Source: GWF2-38-10 sp964527595 (GTDB lineage Bacteria > Babelota > Babeliae > Babelales > RVW-14). From it: a stretch of DNA of 64,000 nt. Positions 52,522 to 62,198 of the stretch are shown in pieces. The notes beneath the pieces were generated by a model that worked only from the letters and a program-made list of their open reading frames with translations, was not told the origin of the DNA and ran no database searches. How positions within the stretch are numbered: the stretch's first letter is position 1; every line of letters starts with the position of its first letter. The stretch spans positions 1 to 64,000 of the forward strand of contig CAZGPI010000007.1 in NCBI GenBank assembly GCA_964527595.1. The letters run 5' to 3'. A program made the position numbers and the translations under genes.

Positions 52522-53877
52522 TTAAATCGTGTCCAAAAACTTTTGTGCCGATGCTTTTGCCTCGGGACTATATCTATCATCCACAAGAACTTTATCAAAG
52601 CATTCGCGTGCTTTTTGGTCATCTTGAGCAACCCCAACACCCACCAAATATAATTGTCCCAATTCCATCCATGCGTCTCGCTGTAGAAGCTCTTGCTCAT
52701 TTTGAGGTAAAGTTTGTTTATAATAAGCACAGGCTTTATTTATATCCTTGGCCACACCCAAGCCCAAATAATAAAATGCACCCAACCAAAAACATGCCGG
52801 TTTTTGTATTTCTAAATTATTTTTCTGTGCCGCTACTTTTTCAAAATATTCACGAGCCTTTGTATAATCAGTTTCCACGCCATTACCCATACAGGACATC
52901 TCGCCTAATCGATACCAAGCATTTGACTTCGCCCATAAGTCATCTTCTTGCTGCGCAGCTTTTTCAAAAAATTCACGGGCCTTTGTATAATCTTTTTCTA
53001 CACCATTACCAAAATAATATATCTCACCTAAAAAAAACATGGCACTGACTTTTGCCCACAAGCTATTTTCTTGCATCGCAGTTTTTTCAAAAAGCTCATG
53101 CGCCTTTGCATAATCAATTTCCACGCCACGGCCACAATAATACATTTCGCCTAATCGATACCAAGCATCGGCCTGGAAGCATGGATTATCACGCTGAAGC
53201 GACGTTTTTTCGTAAAATTCAGCAGCCTTTTTATAATCTTTTTCTACACCATTACCAAAATAATACATCTCACCTAATCGATAACGTGCGATTGCCTGCG
53301 TCCACAAAACATTTCTTTGCTGCGCCTCTTTTTCAAACAATTCCCACTCCCTTGAATAATTTACGGCTAACCCATCGCCGTAAGAATACATACCAACCGA
53401 ACGATTTAATACTACCACTTGATCAACCAAACCAAAATCTTGCGCTGCAACTTTTTCATAAAAATCACGGGCCTTTGTATAATCAATTTCTATGCCAATC
53501 CCCCAATAATGCATATCCCCCAAATGACGCAATGCAGAAGCCCGAGAGTCTGGACTATTACTTTGCAAGGAAATGCTTTCCCATATTTCGCACGCTTTTT
53601 TCTCATCCTTTTCTATTCCATAACCAATTAAGTAGAGCAGCGCCAAATAATCTCCCGCCTCAAACTTACTCTTTAAATCGATATTTTGCTTATATGATTG
53701 ATCAAAATAGCTGAACGCGCGCAAATAATCTTTCTCGAAAAAAAAGAATCTGCCAGAAGACATCAATTCATGGAAATCAACGGACTTTTTATGATGTGCC
53801 TTTTTTGCGAAAACACTAGTCGTTGCTATCACTAAAAACAATACACAGCCTAAATATATTTTTAATGTTTTTTGCAC
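52522..53877 (-). CDS. Exported Sel1-repeat protein
   Basis: 451 residues from a GTG at 53877, chosen because GAGGAG lies 7-8 bases upstream and the signal peptide (MQKTLKIYLGCVLFLVIATTSVFAKK) then begins directly. About ten Sel1-like (SLR) repeats of 36-40 residues fill the rest, with the pattern A-YRLGEMYYFGNGVEKDYTKAREFFEKAA. SLR proteins mediate protein contacts, and in Legionella and other intracellular bacteria some act in host cell entry or trafficking. Repeats are more diverged from one another than the ankyrin units here. Role in the host is inference. Confidence 0.92.
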   Translation of the reverse strand: MQKTLKIYLGCVLFLVIATTSVFAKKAHHKKSVDFHELMSSGRFFFFEKDYLRAFSYFDQSYKQNIDLKSKFEAGDYLALLYLIGYGIEKDEKKACEIWESISLQSNSPDSRASALRHLGDMHYWGIGIEIDYTKARDFYEKVAAQDFGLVDQVVVLNRSVGMYSYGDGLAVNYSREWELFEKEAQQRNVLWTQAIARYRLGEMYYFGNGVEKDYKKAAEFYEKTSLQRDNPCFQADAWYRLGEMYYCGRGVEIDYAKAHELFEKTAMQENSLWAKVSAMFFLGEIYYFGNGVEKDYTKAREFFEKAAQQEDDLWAKSNAWYRLGEMSCMGNGVETDYTKAREYFEKVAAQKNNLEIQKPACFWLGAFYYLGLGVAKDINKACAYYKQTLPQNEQELLQRDAWMELGQLYLVGVGVAQDDQKARECFDKVLVDDRYSPEAKASAQKFLDTI

Positions 53878-53960
53878 GAAAATACTCCTCATCGATTTTG
53901 AAAACAAAATAAACTATCACAAGAGAGTAACCCTTTATGTTTTTCATGCAAGGCAAATTT

Positions 53961-53991
53961 TGTCATCCCGGACTCGATCCGGGATGACAAA
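53961..53991. repeat. Palindromic repeat, family B (perfect inverted repeat)
   Basis: TGTCATCCCGGA, CTCGA, TCCGGGATGACA followed by AAAA: 12-bp complementary arms. This is the most symmetric copy. It lies in the 400-base gap 53878-54277 between the Sel1 gene and the amidase gene. Confidence 0.88.
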
Positions 53992-54013
53992 AACGACTAA
54001 TTCTTGAATTTTA

Positions 54014-54045
54014 GGATAGATCCTGAAACAAGTTCAGGATGACAA
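54014..54045. repeat. Palindromic repeat, family B (CTGAA type)
   Basis: ATCCTGAA-ACAAG-TTCAGGAT plus ATGACAAG, like the second half of the pair at 38355-38437. Apart from the repeats I see nothing firm in the gap up to 54277, only AT-rich sequence that should hold the amidase promoter. Confidence 0.8.
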
Positions 54046-54277
54046 GGGGGCAATTGTAACCAGGCATGCCAAAAGGGAACAAAAAGAAACCAAAGCTCAA
54101 ACCTAGAATTCCCAGCCCAGGGGCAATAGTTTTCTATTTAATATAATCTATTGTTATCGCATTGATTAAATTGCTAAATTGTAATTAATAAGAACAAGTG
54201 GCTTAATTTTCAATTTGCTTACCTTACAAACAACCAATGTGCTAGGATAAAATTGGGATCAAAAGAGGGAGAGGGAC

Positions 54278-55600
54278 ATGGAAAAAATACTACGGGCGGC
54301 ACTCGCTGCGCTACTGTTTATCTTCACACCCTTGTGGGGCGATGGCATAATCAATGATGACAAAGGCAATGCCGACCTTACACAGGAAAAAACGTATCAA
54401 GAAAATGAGTTTAACCGCCTTAACTGGATAGAAGTTTCTCAAGGCAGTTCAAAAGGCAGTTCAATTCAATTACTCTTTGATTTCACCCAACCAGTCTATT
54501 TTAAGAAAAAATTTATCGCAGAAGCCTATCAGCTGCGTCTTTCATTCCCTGGTATGCACTTACAACATTTTGACAAGAAACAGGTGATTTCAAAGCTCAA
54601 CAAACTTAAAGTCCTCGGTCTGGTTAGCCGAATAGACCTCTTTGAAAAAACAACTAAATACCCAAAAGTTGTCCTTACCATAGATTTTGAAAAAACACGC
54701 CAAATCAAACAAGAAGATGACACCATGACAACCGTTACCAACAGTCTTCTGATTAAGTGGTGCAAAATGGAAGAGCCTAATCGCCTTGTTTTTGACATTT
54801 TCACCCAAGAATCACTCAAGAAAATACAAAAAAATGACACCGGTATATTGTATGCGCACAATAGCACACTACAAACCGATACGCCTCCTCCGCTTAATCG
54901 TCAATTGACTGAAGCCTCGCCGGAGAATTTTCGCATCGTCATTGATGCGGGTCATGGTGGATCTGATAATGGCGCCCAAGGCTTTGGTCTTAAAGAAAAA
55001 GACCTTGCTCTGGATATAGCGCTTCGAACACGTTCAATTTTAAAAAACGGTGGGTTATCGGCCTTTCTTACAAGAAACTCAGACGAAGACATTTCATTAA
55101 GTGCGCGAACCGAGTTTGCGCACCAACTTAAGGCAGACCTCTTTGTGTCAATACATATAAACTCAGGAGGTCCGGGCGGAGAGCAACCATCCGGGCTGGA
55201 AATTTTCCATCTTAACCCTAAACAGCTGGTAACACCAAGCCGTGATGGCGGATTTTTATTTATCAATTTAGAAAAAAATATGGAATATGCAGCAGCAATA
55301 GATAAACAGCTTCAAGAAAAAACCAATTTTTCACATAAATTAGCCACAAACATTCAACTAGAAGTTCTTTCTGTTTTGCGTACAAAAAACAAAGCCATCG
55401 TTAATCGAGGCGTTAAAAAAGAACATTTCCGTATTTTTTTTAACAGTGCAAGTCCAACAGCACTTGTTGAAGTCGGGTTTATTACCAACCAAAAGGAAGC
55501 GAAGCTTCTTGCAACCGCAGAATATCGACAACTTATAGCGCAGGGTATTTGCACAGGCATCAAAAAATACGTTACCGCCTATAAAAATCGCCTCAATTAG
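54278..55600 (+). CDS. N-acetylmuramoyl-L-alanine amidase (AmiC type)
   Basis: 440 residues; ATG after GAGAGGGA. Signal peptide of about 22 residues. Residues about 50-190 resemble an AMIN targeting domain (beta-rich, QLLFDFTQPVYFKKK, YQLRLSFPGM, RLVFDIFT). The C-terminal Amidase_3 domain (about 215-435) has the zinc residues: His in VIDAGHGGSDNGA, Glu in LKEKDLALD, and His in FVSIHINS, plus the late catalytic Glu in ALVEVGFITNQ. It cuts the bond between MurNAc and the peptide, needed for splitting daughter cells. Its 3' end overlaps the convergent unknown gene by 8 bases. Confidence 0.94.
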   Translation: MEKILRAALAALLFIFTPLWGDGIINDDKGNADLTQEKTYQENEFNRLNWIEVSQGSSKGSSIQLLFDFTQPVYFKKKFIAEAYQLRLSFPGMHLQHFDKKQVISKLNKLKVLGLVSRIDLFEKTTKYPKVVLTIDFEKTRQIKQEDDTMTTVTNSLLIKWCKMEEPNRLVFDIFTQESLKKIQKNDTGILYAHNSTLQTDTPPPLNRQLTEASPENFRIVIDAGHGGSDNGAQGFGLKEKDLALDIALRTRSILKNGGLSAFLTRNSDEDISLSARTEFAHQLKADLFVSIHINSGGPGGEQPSGLEIFHLNPKQLVTPSRDGGFLFINLEKNMEYAAAIDKQLQEKTNFSHKLATNIQLEVLSVLRTKNKAIVNRGVKKEHFRIFFNSASPTALVEVGFITNQKEAKLLATAEYRQLIAQGICTGIKKYVTAYKNRLN

Positions 55601-56918
55601 TCGCAGATCCCAATCGAATAAAGCCTAACTGAGAACAATCAGCTTGACGTAAATGGCAGGCTACTTCTTTATTCACCGGTCGGCGTAATTGTTTAACAAA
55701 CATCGTAAAGTCGTCAGAAAATTTCTTTGGGTTAATTCCCCAATTATCATCTTCAAACGTTGTTATAAAATACAATTCATTGAATGAAACCAATAAATTT
55801 TGTCCCGGCTTTGTCTCAAAATCGGCCTGCTTACAAAAGCGCCGATCAAACCTGATGACACCAATCTTTTGCCCAGACTCCTTATCGCACACACTCCATA
55901 CCGTTAAGCTTTTTGGGATCTCTTTTTGTTCATTTGTGGAAAGATATGCCGAAAAAGCTCCCTGCTCTTTGTAGCTCTCACGCCTCAGTATCAAATTTTT
56001 GTGTTTTGTTTTTACACTCAACTCATCATTGATGCCACCGTCAGCGCCTGCTCCACGCACAAGCCAATCCCAACCCTCAGAATAGTATTGAGGTTGTGAT
56101 GGCAACATCGGATCAATGATGTTAATGGTATAAATTTCGTGGTCAAGGAGCTGATAAATATCAGACCCACCGGCAATATACGTAACATATTGGCCTGGCT
56201 GACGGCATTTTTCTTGCAAAGTTATTAACGTACTCTTATGCCAATCCTTCCATCCATTGCCAGCCAAATTGTACCACATAGTTGAGTATATAAGGCGTGC
56301 TATTGGATAATCTTTGGTCGTCTTAAGGATACTATTAAAGTTTTTCCATGTTGGCGATGAAAAGCAAAATTCAAAAAAATGATTGGCCACCGTAAATAAA
56401 CATTCATTTTCCAGCACGCTATCGGCTCGAGCAAAGAGCACAGACATCAAACCCTTATGTTGGTCAATAACATCATAATAATAAGCTGCCGCCTCTTTTT
56501 TGTTGAGTTCTTCATCCTCAAATCCAGCCTTTTTTAGGTAAGATATAAAACCGGCCACATCGTTTTGCATTAAACCAAAAACGGTTGCTAGTTCCCGTTT
56601 GGCTTGCGCCGTAAATTCGTCATTTTCCTGCACATTCATGGCAAGCGATGGATGCGTCTTGGTTTTGGTAAAAAACTTTCCAAATGAATTTAATTTGTCT
56701 CGATATGTAAAAAAACGCTCATTGAATAGCTTTCGTCGCCCGGCATCCAAGCCTTGCATCATCGATTCTAGATTAATATCACGATAAACACGTTGAAAAT
56801 GTGCATCGTTCTTATCGATCCACCGATTAAATACTTGTTCCATTCTCCGATGCTCTGAATTAAGTCCACCAAATGATAAGATCGCCACTACCAAAACTCC
56901 TTTTATGATCCTTTTCAC
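55593..56918 (-). CDS. Exported protein of unknown function
   Basis: 441 residues from the GTG at 56918, with GGAG 7 bases upstream; the GTG at 56930 is part of that site. Signal peptide of about 20 residues (VKRIIKGVLVVAILSFGGLNSEH). The N-terminal half is helical and charged. In the middle YVTYIAGGSDIYQLLDHEIYTINIIDP looks like the first half of a Rossmann or methyltransferase-type nucleotide site (strand-GG-D-helix-strand-D-P), which would be odd in an exported protein. Cysteines stand in the C-terminal third. I do not recognise the family. Confidence 0.68.
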   Translation of the reverse strand: MKRIIKGVLVVAILSFGGLNSEHRRMEQVFNRWIDKNDAHFQRVYRDINLESMMQGLDAGRRKLFNERFFTYRDKLNSFGKFFTKTKTHPSLAMNVQENDEFTAQAKRELATVFGLMQNDVAGFISYLKKAGFEDEELNKKEAAAYYYDVIDQHKGLMSVLFARADSVLENECLFTVANHFFEFCFSSPTWKNFNSILKTTKDYPIARLIYSTMWYNLAGNGWKDWHKSTLITLQEKCRQPGQYVTYIAGGSDIYQLLDHEIYTINIIDPMLPSQPQYYSEGWDWLVRGAGADGGINDELSVKTKHKNLILRRESYKEQGAFSAYLSTNEQKEIPKSLTVWSVCDKESGQKIGVIRFDRRFCKQADFETKPGQNLLVSFNELYFITTFEDDNWGINPKKFSDDFTMFVKQLRRPVNKEVACHLRQADCSQLGFIRLGSATN

Positions 56919-56969
56919 GACACACTCCACTTATTGTAGTAATCGTTTTTTTTAACTACGCAAAATCCG

Positions 56970-56997
56970 TTACTTTTTACTCGAGATAACGTATAAT
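56970..56997 (+). promoter_or_regulatory. Candidate promoter with consensus -10
   Basis: TATAAT at 56992-56997 with TTACTT (56970-56975) 16 bases before it. The start codon of the next plus-strand gene is at 57067. Confidence 0.55.
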
Positions 56998-57066
56998 GAA
57001 CGTATTGAAAGAGACGCGCTCGTGTGCGTTTTTACTTTTAGCTGGGAATAGAACCAAAGGCTTGTT

Positions 57067-57525
57067 ATGAACGCAAACGTCTCACTTTCTTTTGAACTTA
57101 TTCTCCTTCTTAATTGGCTTGCGAAACATGAAAAGACACAACTTAACAATCTTGTTAAACATGCCTTAGAAAATGGGTTCGTGCAAGAAATTGAAAAATT
57201 TTCGCCTGACGATTATCCCAAGGTAACCGATCAGTTTTACAACAGCATCCTTGAATATCTTTTGTTCTTGGAACAAGCACTGCTAAAAAACTTAACCGCT
57301 ATGAACGTTGATGAAGTGGCGAACAACGCCATTCTTCCTATTATTAAAAAAATTGATTTTGAAAATTTGGATATTAAGACACTGTGGATAAGTATGCAAC
57401 AAACTAAAGCTAAAATTAGCAAAAAGCAAAAAGCCACAGACCAAGAACCTGATCAAATCAATAATCTTCTCTTTGAGCGACTTCTTAAAAACTGGAAACC
57501 AAATAAAAAAAGTCCGCTCAATTAA
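57067..57525 (+). CDS. Cytoplasmic protein of unknown function
   Basis: 152 residues without a signal peptide. The sequence is helical, rich in L, N and K (FELILLLNWLAKHEKTQLNNLVKHALENGF), with an acidic middle and a lysine-rich C-terminal tail. No domain recognised. Its end overlaps maf on the other strand by 4 bases. The clear promoter and an ATG 3 bases after a poor ribosome binding site (AAAGGCTTGTT) support a real gene. Confidence 0.62.
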   Translation: MNANVSLSFELILLLNWLAKHEKTQLNNLVKHALENGFVQEIEKFSPDDYPKVTDQFYNSILEYLLFLEQALLKNLTAMNVDEVANNAILPIIKKIDFENLDIKTLWISMQQTKAKISKKQKATDQEPDQINNLLFERLLKNWKPNKKSPLN

Positions 57526-58148
57526 AACACAAAACTCATTGTTTTAAGTTCTTGATGCAATTCGAAAAGTGGAAGACCAATGACCGCAGAATGCGAACCA
57601 TTGATGCTCTTAAAGAATAATTGCCCATATCCATCTATGATGGTAGCACCAGCAGCAAATAACGCATTGGGTTCGTTATCATAAAAAGAATCCAAGAATT
57701 CTTCGGCTATACAAAATTCTACCAAGGCACCGGTTGCCCAAACAGATTCTTTTTCAACCTGCCATATGCCATTATCTGCTTGATATCGGCGCAAACAACA
57801 TCCGGTAATTACCTCAACTTCTTCATTGCGGATTCGACGCATCATATTTTTGGCATCGTCAAGATCGTTTGGTTTACCAAGAATACACCCAGATGAAACA
57901 AGATGAACCAGAGTGTCTGCCGTTAAAACATAAAGATATGGTTTATCAACGCAAGATGGTTGGGGCAGCAATAATGTACCCATTTTTTCTTGCGCGATCG
58001 CCATTACATAATGCTCAAAAGACATCTCGCCCTTAACTACTTGCTCATCACTTGTATGAGGAACAACGATAAAGGGGATGCTAACTTCTTTGAGTAATTT
58101 TTGACGCGATGGTGACTGAGAGCCGAGATAAAGAATGTCTTTAGTCAT
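57522..58148 (-). CDS. maf: Maf-family nucleotide pyrophosphatase
   Basis: 208 residues. Maf proteins hydrolyse non-canonical or canonical dTTP/UTP/m7GTP to monophosphates and have been linked to septum control. Motifs: LGSQSPSRQKLL (8-19), a Glu-rich helix around EHYVMAIAQEK, TADTLVHL (usually ADTVV), GKP-DDAKNMMRRI, and AAGATIIDGYGQLFFKSINGSHSAVIGLPLFEL. ATG at 58148. It lies 89 bases after dprA, with a family A palindromic element between. Confidence 0.9.
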   Translation of the reverse strand: MTKDILYLGSQSPSRQKLLKEVSIPFIVVPHTSDEQVVKGEMSFEHYVMAIAQEKMGTLLLPQPSCVDKPYLYVLTADTLVHLVSSGCILGKPNDLDDAKNMMRRIRNEEVEVITGCCLRRYQADNGIWQVEKESVWATGALVEFCIAEEFLDSFYDNEPNALFAAGATIIDGYGQLFFKSINGSHSAVIGLPLFELHQELKTMSFVF

Positions 58149-58181
58149 GTGGTACTTAATTTAAAAGGTTATTAATTGTAT

Positions 58182-58238
58182 TGCAGGCCGTTCCCTTCCG
58201 CCGTCGCCAAGGCTATGGCGGACATGCCTGCACCTCCC
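58182..58238 (-). repeat. Palindromic element (family A) abutting the dprA stop codon
   Basis: 57 bases identical to 22051-22107 inside murD. It begins with the last base of the dprA stop codon and fills most of the gap to maf. Confidence 0.92.
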
Positions 58239-59437
58239 TAAAGGCGAACCCACTGCCCAGCAAAATTTTGGTGTACCTTGCCATTGAGTTGCAGCATAAA
58301 CAATTTATCATGCAAGTCACTCAACGATAATCCTGTTTTATCATTGAGCTCGTCAATTGAGCATGAAGTGCTGAGAAAATGCAAAAGGAAATCATCAGAA
58401 TCAGGACTCGCTATCAATGCATCGGCGACGGCAGTCTGGCGTTCTTTTTGTACAACAACCGCCGGTCTAAAATTTGCTGAAGCAACAACTTCATTAAAAT
58501 CTTCTAGGATATCATTTGCCGTATTAACTAATTTTGCACCCTGCTTGATAAGCTCATGGCAACCAACACTTAAGTCATCATAAATTGAACCGGGAACGGC
58601 AAAAACCAAGCGCCCTTGATCAAGAGCAAACTGTGCTGTGATAAGCGCTCCGCTTCTTTCGGCGGCCCGCACTACCAAACAGCCCTGGCTTAAACCAGCA
58701 ATAATGCGATTTCGTGCAGGAAATGTACTTTTATCAGGTGTAGTGTTTAACGAAAAAGGTGAGATAAGCGTTCCACCTGTTTTTTCAATTTCATTAAAAA
58801 ATTCTTTATTACTTGGTGGATATGGATGCAAAAAGCCAGATCCCATAATAACCAACGTTCGCCCACCAGCATCAATCGTTGCTCGGTGTGCCATAGTATC
58901 AACGCCTTCAGCTCCACCACTGACAATATGCCAACCATTGGCAACCAATGAAGGAACTATCGAGCGAATCACTTGATTTGCATAGTCATCCGCTTTTCGC
59001 GAACCAACAATAGAAAATCTTTTAGTAATATGCTCTAATGGTGTCCCTTTGCAATAAAGAACGATTGGTGGTGAGGTAATTTGCTTTAATATTTCTGGAT
59101 AACCCGGACCAAACAAGGTTACAATGGTTACATTGTGCCGATCAATAAGATCCAATTCTTTGGTCAGAAGTTCAGTATTTGCTAATCCAAGCACAACCTC
59201 ATAGGCCATTTTTTCGGTTAAGCCACATTTCCGTATAAATTCATTTACCGAAAATGCGTACAAATCCTCAAAGTTGATATGCTGTTGAGCATCAATCAAC
59301 TCCATAAGCCCAGCTTGTAAAAGGTCAGGGAACTGTTTGAAAAACAGTCCCTTAATAATTTTATTGATAATCGTCGACGGGCCAACACCCGGAATCAAAG
59401 ATAAATGCAATAGTACATTCTTATTTTGACTATTCAT
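58238..59437 (-). CDS. dprA: DNA-processing protein DprA
   Basis: 399 residues. DprA protects incoming single-stranded DNA and loads RecA in natural transformation. N-terminal helix-hairpin-helix-like part (LSLIPGVGPSTIINKII), then the Rossmann-like domain with VGSRKADDY, SGGAEGVDTMAHRA, MGSGFLHPYPPSN, FPARNRIIAGLS and ALDQGRLVFAVPG. The C-terminal winged-helix DML1-like part is present (SSDDFLLHFLSTSCSIDELNDKTGLSL). Full length. Lies 38 bases after gyrA. Whether competence genes exist cannot be seen here. Confidence 0.95.
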   Translation of the reverse strand: MNSQNKNVLLHLSLIPGVGPSTIINKIIKGLFFKQFPDLLQAGLMELIDAQQHINFEDLYAFSVNEFIRKCGLTEKMAYEVVLGLANTELLTKELDLIDRHNVTIVTLFGPGYPEILKQITSPPIVLYCKGTPLEHITKRFSIVGSRKADDYANQVIRSIVPSLVANGWHIVSGGAEGVDTMAHRATIDAGGRTLVIMGSGFLHPYPPSNKEFFNEIEKTGGTLISPFSLNTTPDKSTFPARNRIIAGLSQGCLVVRAAERSGALITAQFALDQGRLVFAVPGSIYDDLSVGCHELIKQGAKLVNTANDILEDFNEVVASANFRPAVVVQKERQTAVADALIASPDSDDFLLHFLSTSCSIDELNDKTGLSLSDLHDKLFMLQLNGKVHQNFAGQWVRL

Positions 59438-59475
59438 AAACCATCCCTATATGCCTAAACCCACCCCAAAAAAAC

Positions 59476-62061
59476 TTATTTTTCATCTCCTGGTTGCTCT
59501 TCACTCTCTACAACCCCGTCATCGCCTTCCATGAACTCAGGTTCCATTAGGACCTGTGATTGTTGCGTTGCTTCGCTGCTCAAATTTTGATCGCCAACTT
59601 CTGGCTCGTCTTCTTCGGTACTTTCAAACGCAACCATCGATGCTAACACTTGCCCTTTATCAACTCTTACCAAACGCACGCCTTTGGCTTGTCGGCCCAT
59701 AATGCGAATTTCGTGCGGCGAAAGACGAATAATCTTACCATTTGCGTCGATCAATAACACTTCCGATTGATCGGTAACTTGCACAAGACCAATGACCATA
59801 CCGTTACGCTCATTTGTTGGGATGGTGCGAACACCAACGCCACCACGATGGGCAACTCTAAAGTCAATAATCTTAACACGTTTACCAAATCCAGAAGAGG
59901 TTGCAAATAGTACATCAGCAGAGTCAGCAATAATTTCCATACCAACGACGAAATCACCTTTGCGCAATGAAACACCACGGACACCGGCCGCTTGACGACC
60001 CATTGAACGGACTTCTTCTTCTTTAAATCGAATACCTTGTCCCTTGCTAGTTGCCAATACGATGGTATCACTTCCCGTGCTAATGCCACAAAAAGCAAGT
60101 TCATCACCGTCATGCAAATTAATTGCACGAATACCGGTGCTACGTATTTTTGCAAATGCAAGACCTTCGGTTTTTTTGATTGTACCTTGCTTGGTCACCA
60201 TTACTAAAAATTTATTTTCCATGCTACGGGTACAAAGCAACTTAACAACATGTTCACCTTCAGCCAATTGCAATAGATTAACAATTGCGCGACCTTTTGA
60301 TGTTCTTGTTCCTTCAGGTATTTGATAGACCATCAAGCTAAAGATGCGACCTTGATTGGTAAAGAATAAAAGTTCGTCATGTGTTCGTGCAACAAATAAA
60401 TCCTGAACAACGTCATCATATTCTTCTAAGTCTGCAGTGCCTTTTTTACCTTTACCGCCACGATGTTGAACAGAATAGGTATCAAGCGTTACACGTTTGA
60501 TATACCCACGACGCGTTAACGTCACCACAACGTCTTCATCGGGAATAAAGTCGGCATCACACATACCTTCAACCGCTCCAACAATTTGTGTTTTACGCGG
60601 ATTGGCATATGTTGCTTTAACGTAATCAAGTTCTTTAATGATTTCGCTTTTCAATTGAGCTTCATCGTTTAAGATATGCTCAAGCTTAGCGATAACCTTT
60701 TTAAGTTCTTCAATTTCTTGGTCAATTTTTTCACGCTCAAGACCAGTCAATCGTTGCAAACGCATTTCAAGAATTGCCTTTGCCTGCTCGAATGAAAGGT
60801 TCAAACGCTTATGTAATAATATTCCAGCTTCTTCGGGTGTTTGAGCGCTCTTAATCAAGCTAATAACGTCATCGATATTTGATAACGCAATAATTAATCC
60901 AGCTAAAACATGAGCACGTGCACTATTGCGCGCCAAATCAAACTCGGATCGTTTGGTAATTACTTCACGACGATGCAACAAGAAGTGTTCTAACATCTCG
61001 CGTAAAGTGAAAACAATAGGGCGATTTTGATTAAGTGCCAAAAGAATAATCGACATTGATGATTGCAATTGCGTGTGTTTGTAAAGTTGATTGAGAATCA
61101 CTTGAGGCTCTTCACCACGACGAAGCTCAATAACTAAACGAATACCACGACGAGCAGATTCATCACGAATATTTGTAATACCTTCGATTACCTTGTTTTT
61201 AACCAAATCGGCAATCTTAGTAATAAGATCAACTTTGTTAACTTGATAAGGAATCTCTTTAATGATCAATGCAGCATGGCGCTTATCTTCTTCAATATCA
61301 ACCACGCCGCGCATAATAAATTGACCATGTCCGGTTCTATAACCCTTGACAATACCACTGCGCCCACAAATGAGTCCGCCGGTTGGCAAATCTGGACCTG
61401 GAACAATTTCGAATAAACGCTCTTCGGTCATTTGAGGATTATTGAGCAATTCAACGCAGGCATCAATAATTTCGCCTAGATTGTGTGGAGGAATTGAGGT
61501 TGCCATACCAACAGCAATACCGGTCGAACCATTAATTAATAGGTTTGGAATTTTGCTTGGAAGGACGGTTGGTTCAAAACGAGTTTCATCAAAGTTTGGT
61601 ACAAAATGAACCGTTTCTTTTTCGATATCGGCTAATAATTCTTTGGCAAGCTTAGCCATACGAACTTCTGTATATCGCATTGCAGCAGCATTGTCACCAT
61701 CAATCGAACCCCAGTTACCTTGACCATCAAGCAATGGATATCGCTTGGTAAATTCTTGTACCAATCCTACCATCGATTGGTAAATGGCAGAGTCGCCATG
61801 TGGATGGTAGTGACCAATTACTTCACCGACAACAGTAGCTGATTTGCGATAAGATTTGTCGTGATAATAACCAAGCTTATGCATTGCATATAAAATACGA
61901 CGATGCACTGGCTTTAAGCCATCGCGCACATCAGGAAGAGCTCGACTGACAATAACCGACATTGCATAATCAAGAAATGCGGTTTTTAATTCCCGTTCAA
62001 TTGATAATGGAGAAACGCCCCCATTAATACGATCGTTCTTTGTAACACTACCGTCTGTCAT
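59476..62061 (-). CDS. gyrA: DNA gyrase subunit A
   Basis: 861 residues. Catalytic Tyr130 in AAAMRYTEVRM. Quinolone region HPHGDSAIYQSM: Ser91 equals E. coli Ser83, while Gln95 stands where E. coli has Asp87. The C-terminal beta-pinwheel carries the GyrA box as QHRGGKG (QRRGGKG in E. coli), which marks GyrA rather than ParC, and repeated blade motifs (GRQAAGVRG, GVGVRTI, GRQAKGVRLVR). It ends in an acidic tail of about 50 residues. gyrB is not adjacent. Confidence 0.97.
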   Translation of the reverse strand: MTDGSVTKNDRINGGVSPLSIERELKTAFLDYAMSVIVSRALPDVRDGLKPVHRRILYAMHKLGYYHDKSYRKSATVVGEVIGHYHPHGDSAIYQSMVGLVQEFTKRYPLLDGQGNWGSIDGDNAAAMRYTEVRMAKLAKELLADIEKETVHFVPNFDETRFEPTVLPSKIPNLLINGSTGIAVGMATSIPPHNLGEIIDACVELLNNPQMTEERLFEIVPGPDLPTGGLICGRSGIVKGYRTGHGQFIMRGVVDIEEDKRHAALIIKEIPYQVNKVDLITKIADLVKNKVIEGITNIRDESARRGIRLVIELRRGEEPQVILNQLYKHTQLQSSMSIILLALNQNRPIVFTLREMLEHFLLHRREVITKRSEFDLARNSARAHVLAGLIIALSNIDDVISLIKSAQTPEEAGILLHKRLNLSFEQAKAILEMRLQRLTGLEREKIDQEIEELKKVIAKLEHILNDEAQLKSEIIKELDYVKATYANPRKTQIVGAVEGMCDADFIPDEDVVVTLTRRGYIKRVTLDTYSVQHRGGKGKKGTADLEEYDDVVQDLFVARTHDELLFFTNQGRIFSLMVYQIPEGTRTSKGRAIVNLLQLAEGEHVVKLLCTRSMENKFLVMVTKQGTIKKTEGLAFAKIRSTGIRAINLHDGDELAFCGISTGSDTIVLATSKGQGIRFKEEEVRSMGRQAAGVRGVSLRKGDFVVGMEIIADSADVLFATSSGFGKRVKIIDFRVAHRGGVGVRTIPTNERNGMVIGLVQVTDQSEVLLIDANGKIIRLSPHEIRIMGRQAKGVRLVRVDKGQVLASMVAFESTEEDEPEVGDQNLSSEATQQSQVLMEPEFMEGDDGVVESEEQPGDEK

Positions 62062-62198
62062 TGATCACCCTTCCATGCCTTGCACGTTGGCAACGGCTTT
62101 TGCATTGCCTATCGCGCACCTAAAACTTACCCCTCTACAAGGACCATTAGTGTAACGTGCTTTGCTCCGTTACGCAAGATAATCCCTTACCATTAGCA

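Noticed and set aside
53052..53714. A 220-codon plus-strand frame opposite the Sel1 gene
   Set aside because: It is a by-product of the repetitive composition of the Sel1 gene; it has no ribosome binding site and its protein (H-, N- and F-rich) has no plausible fold.
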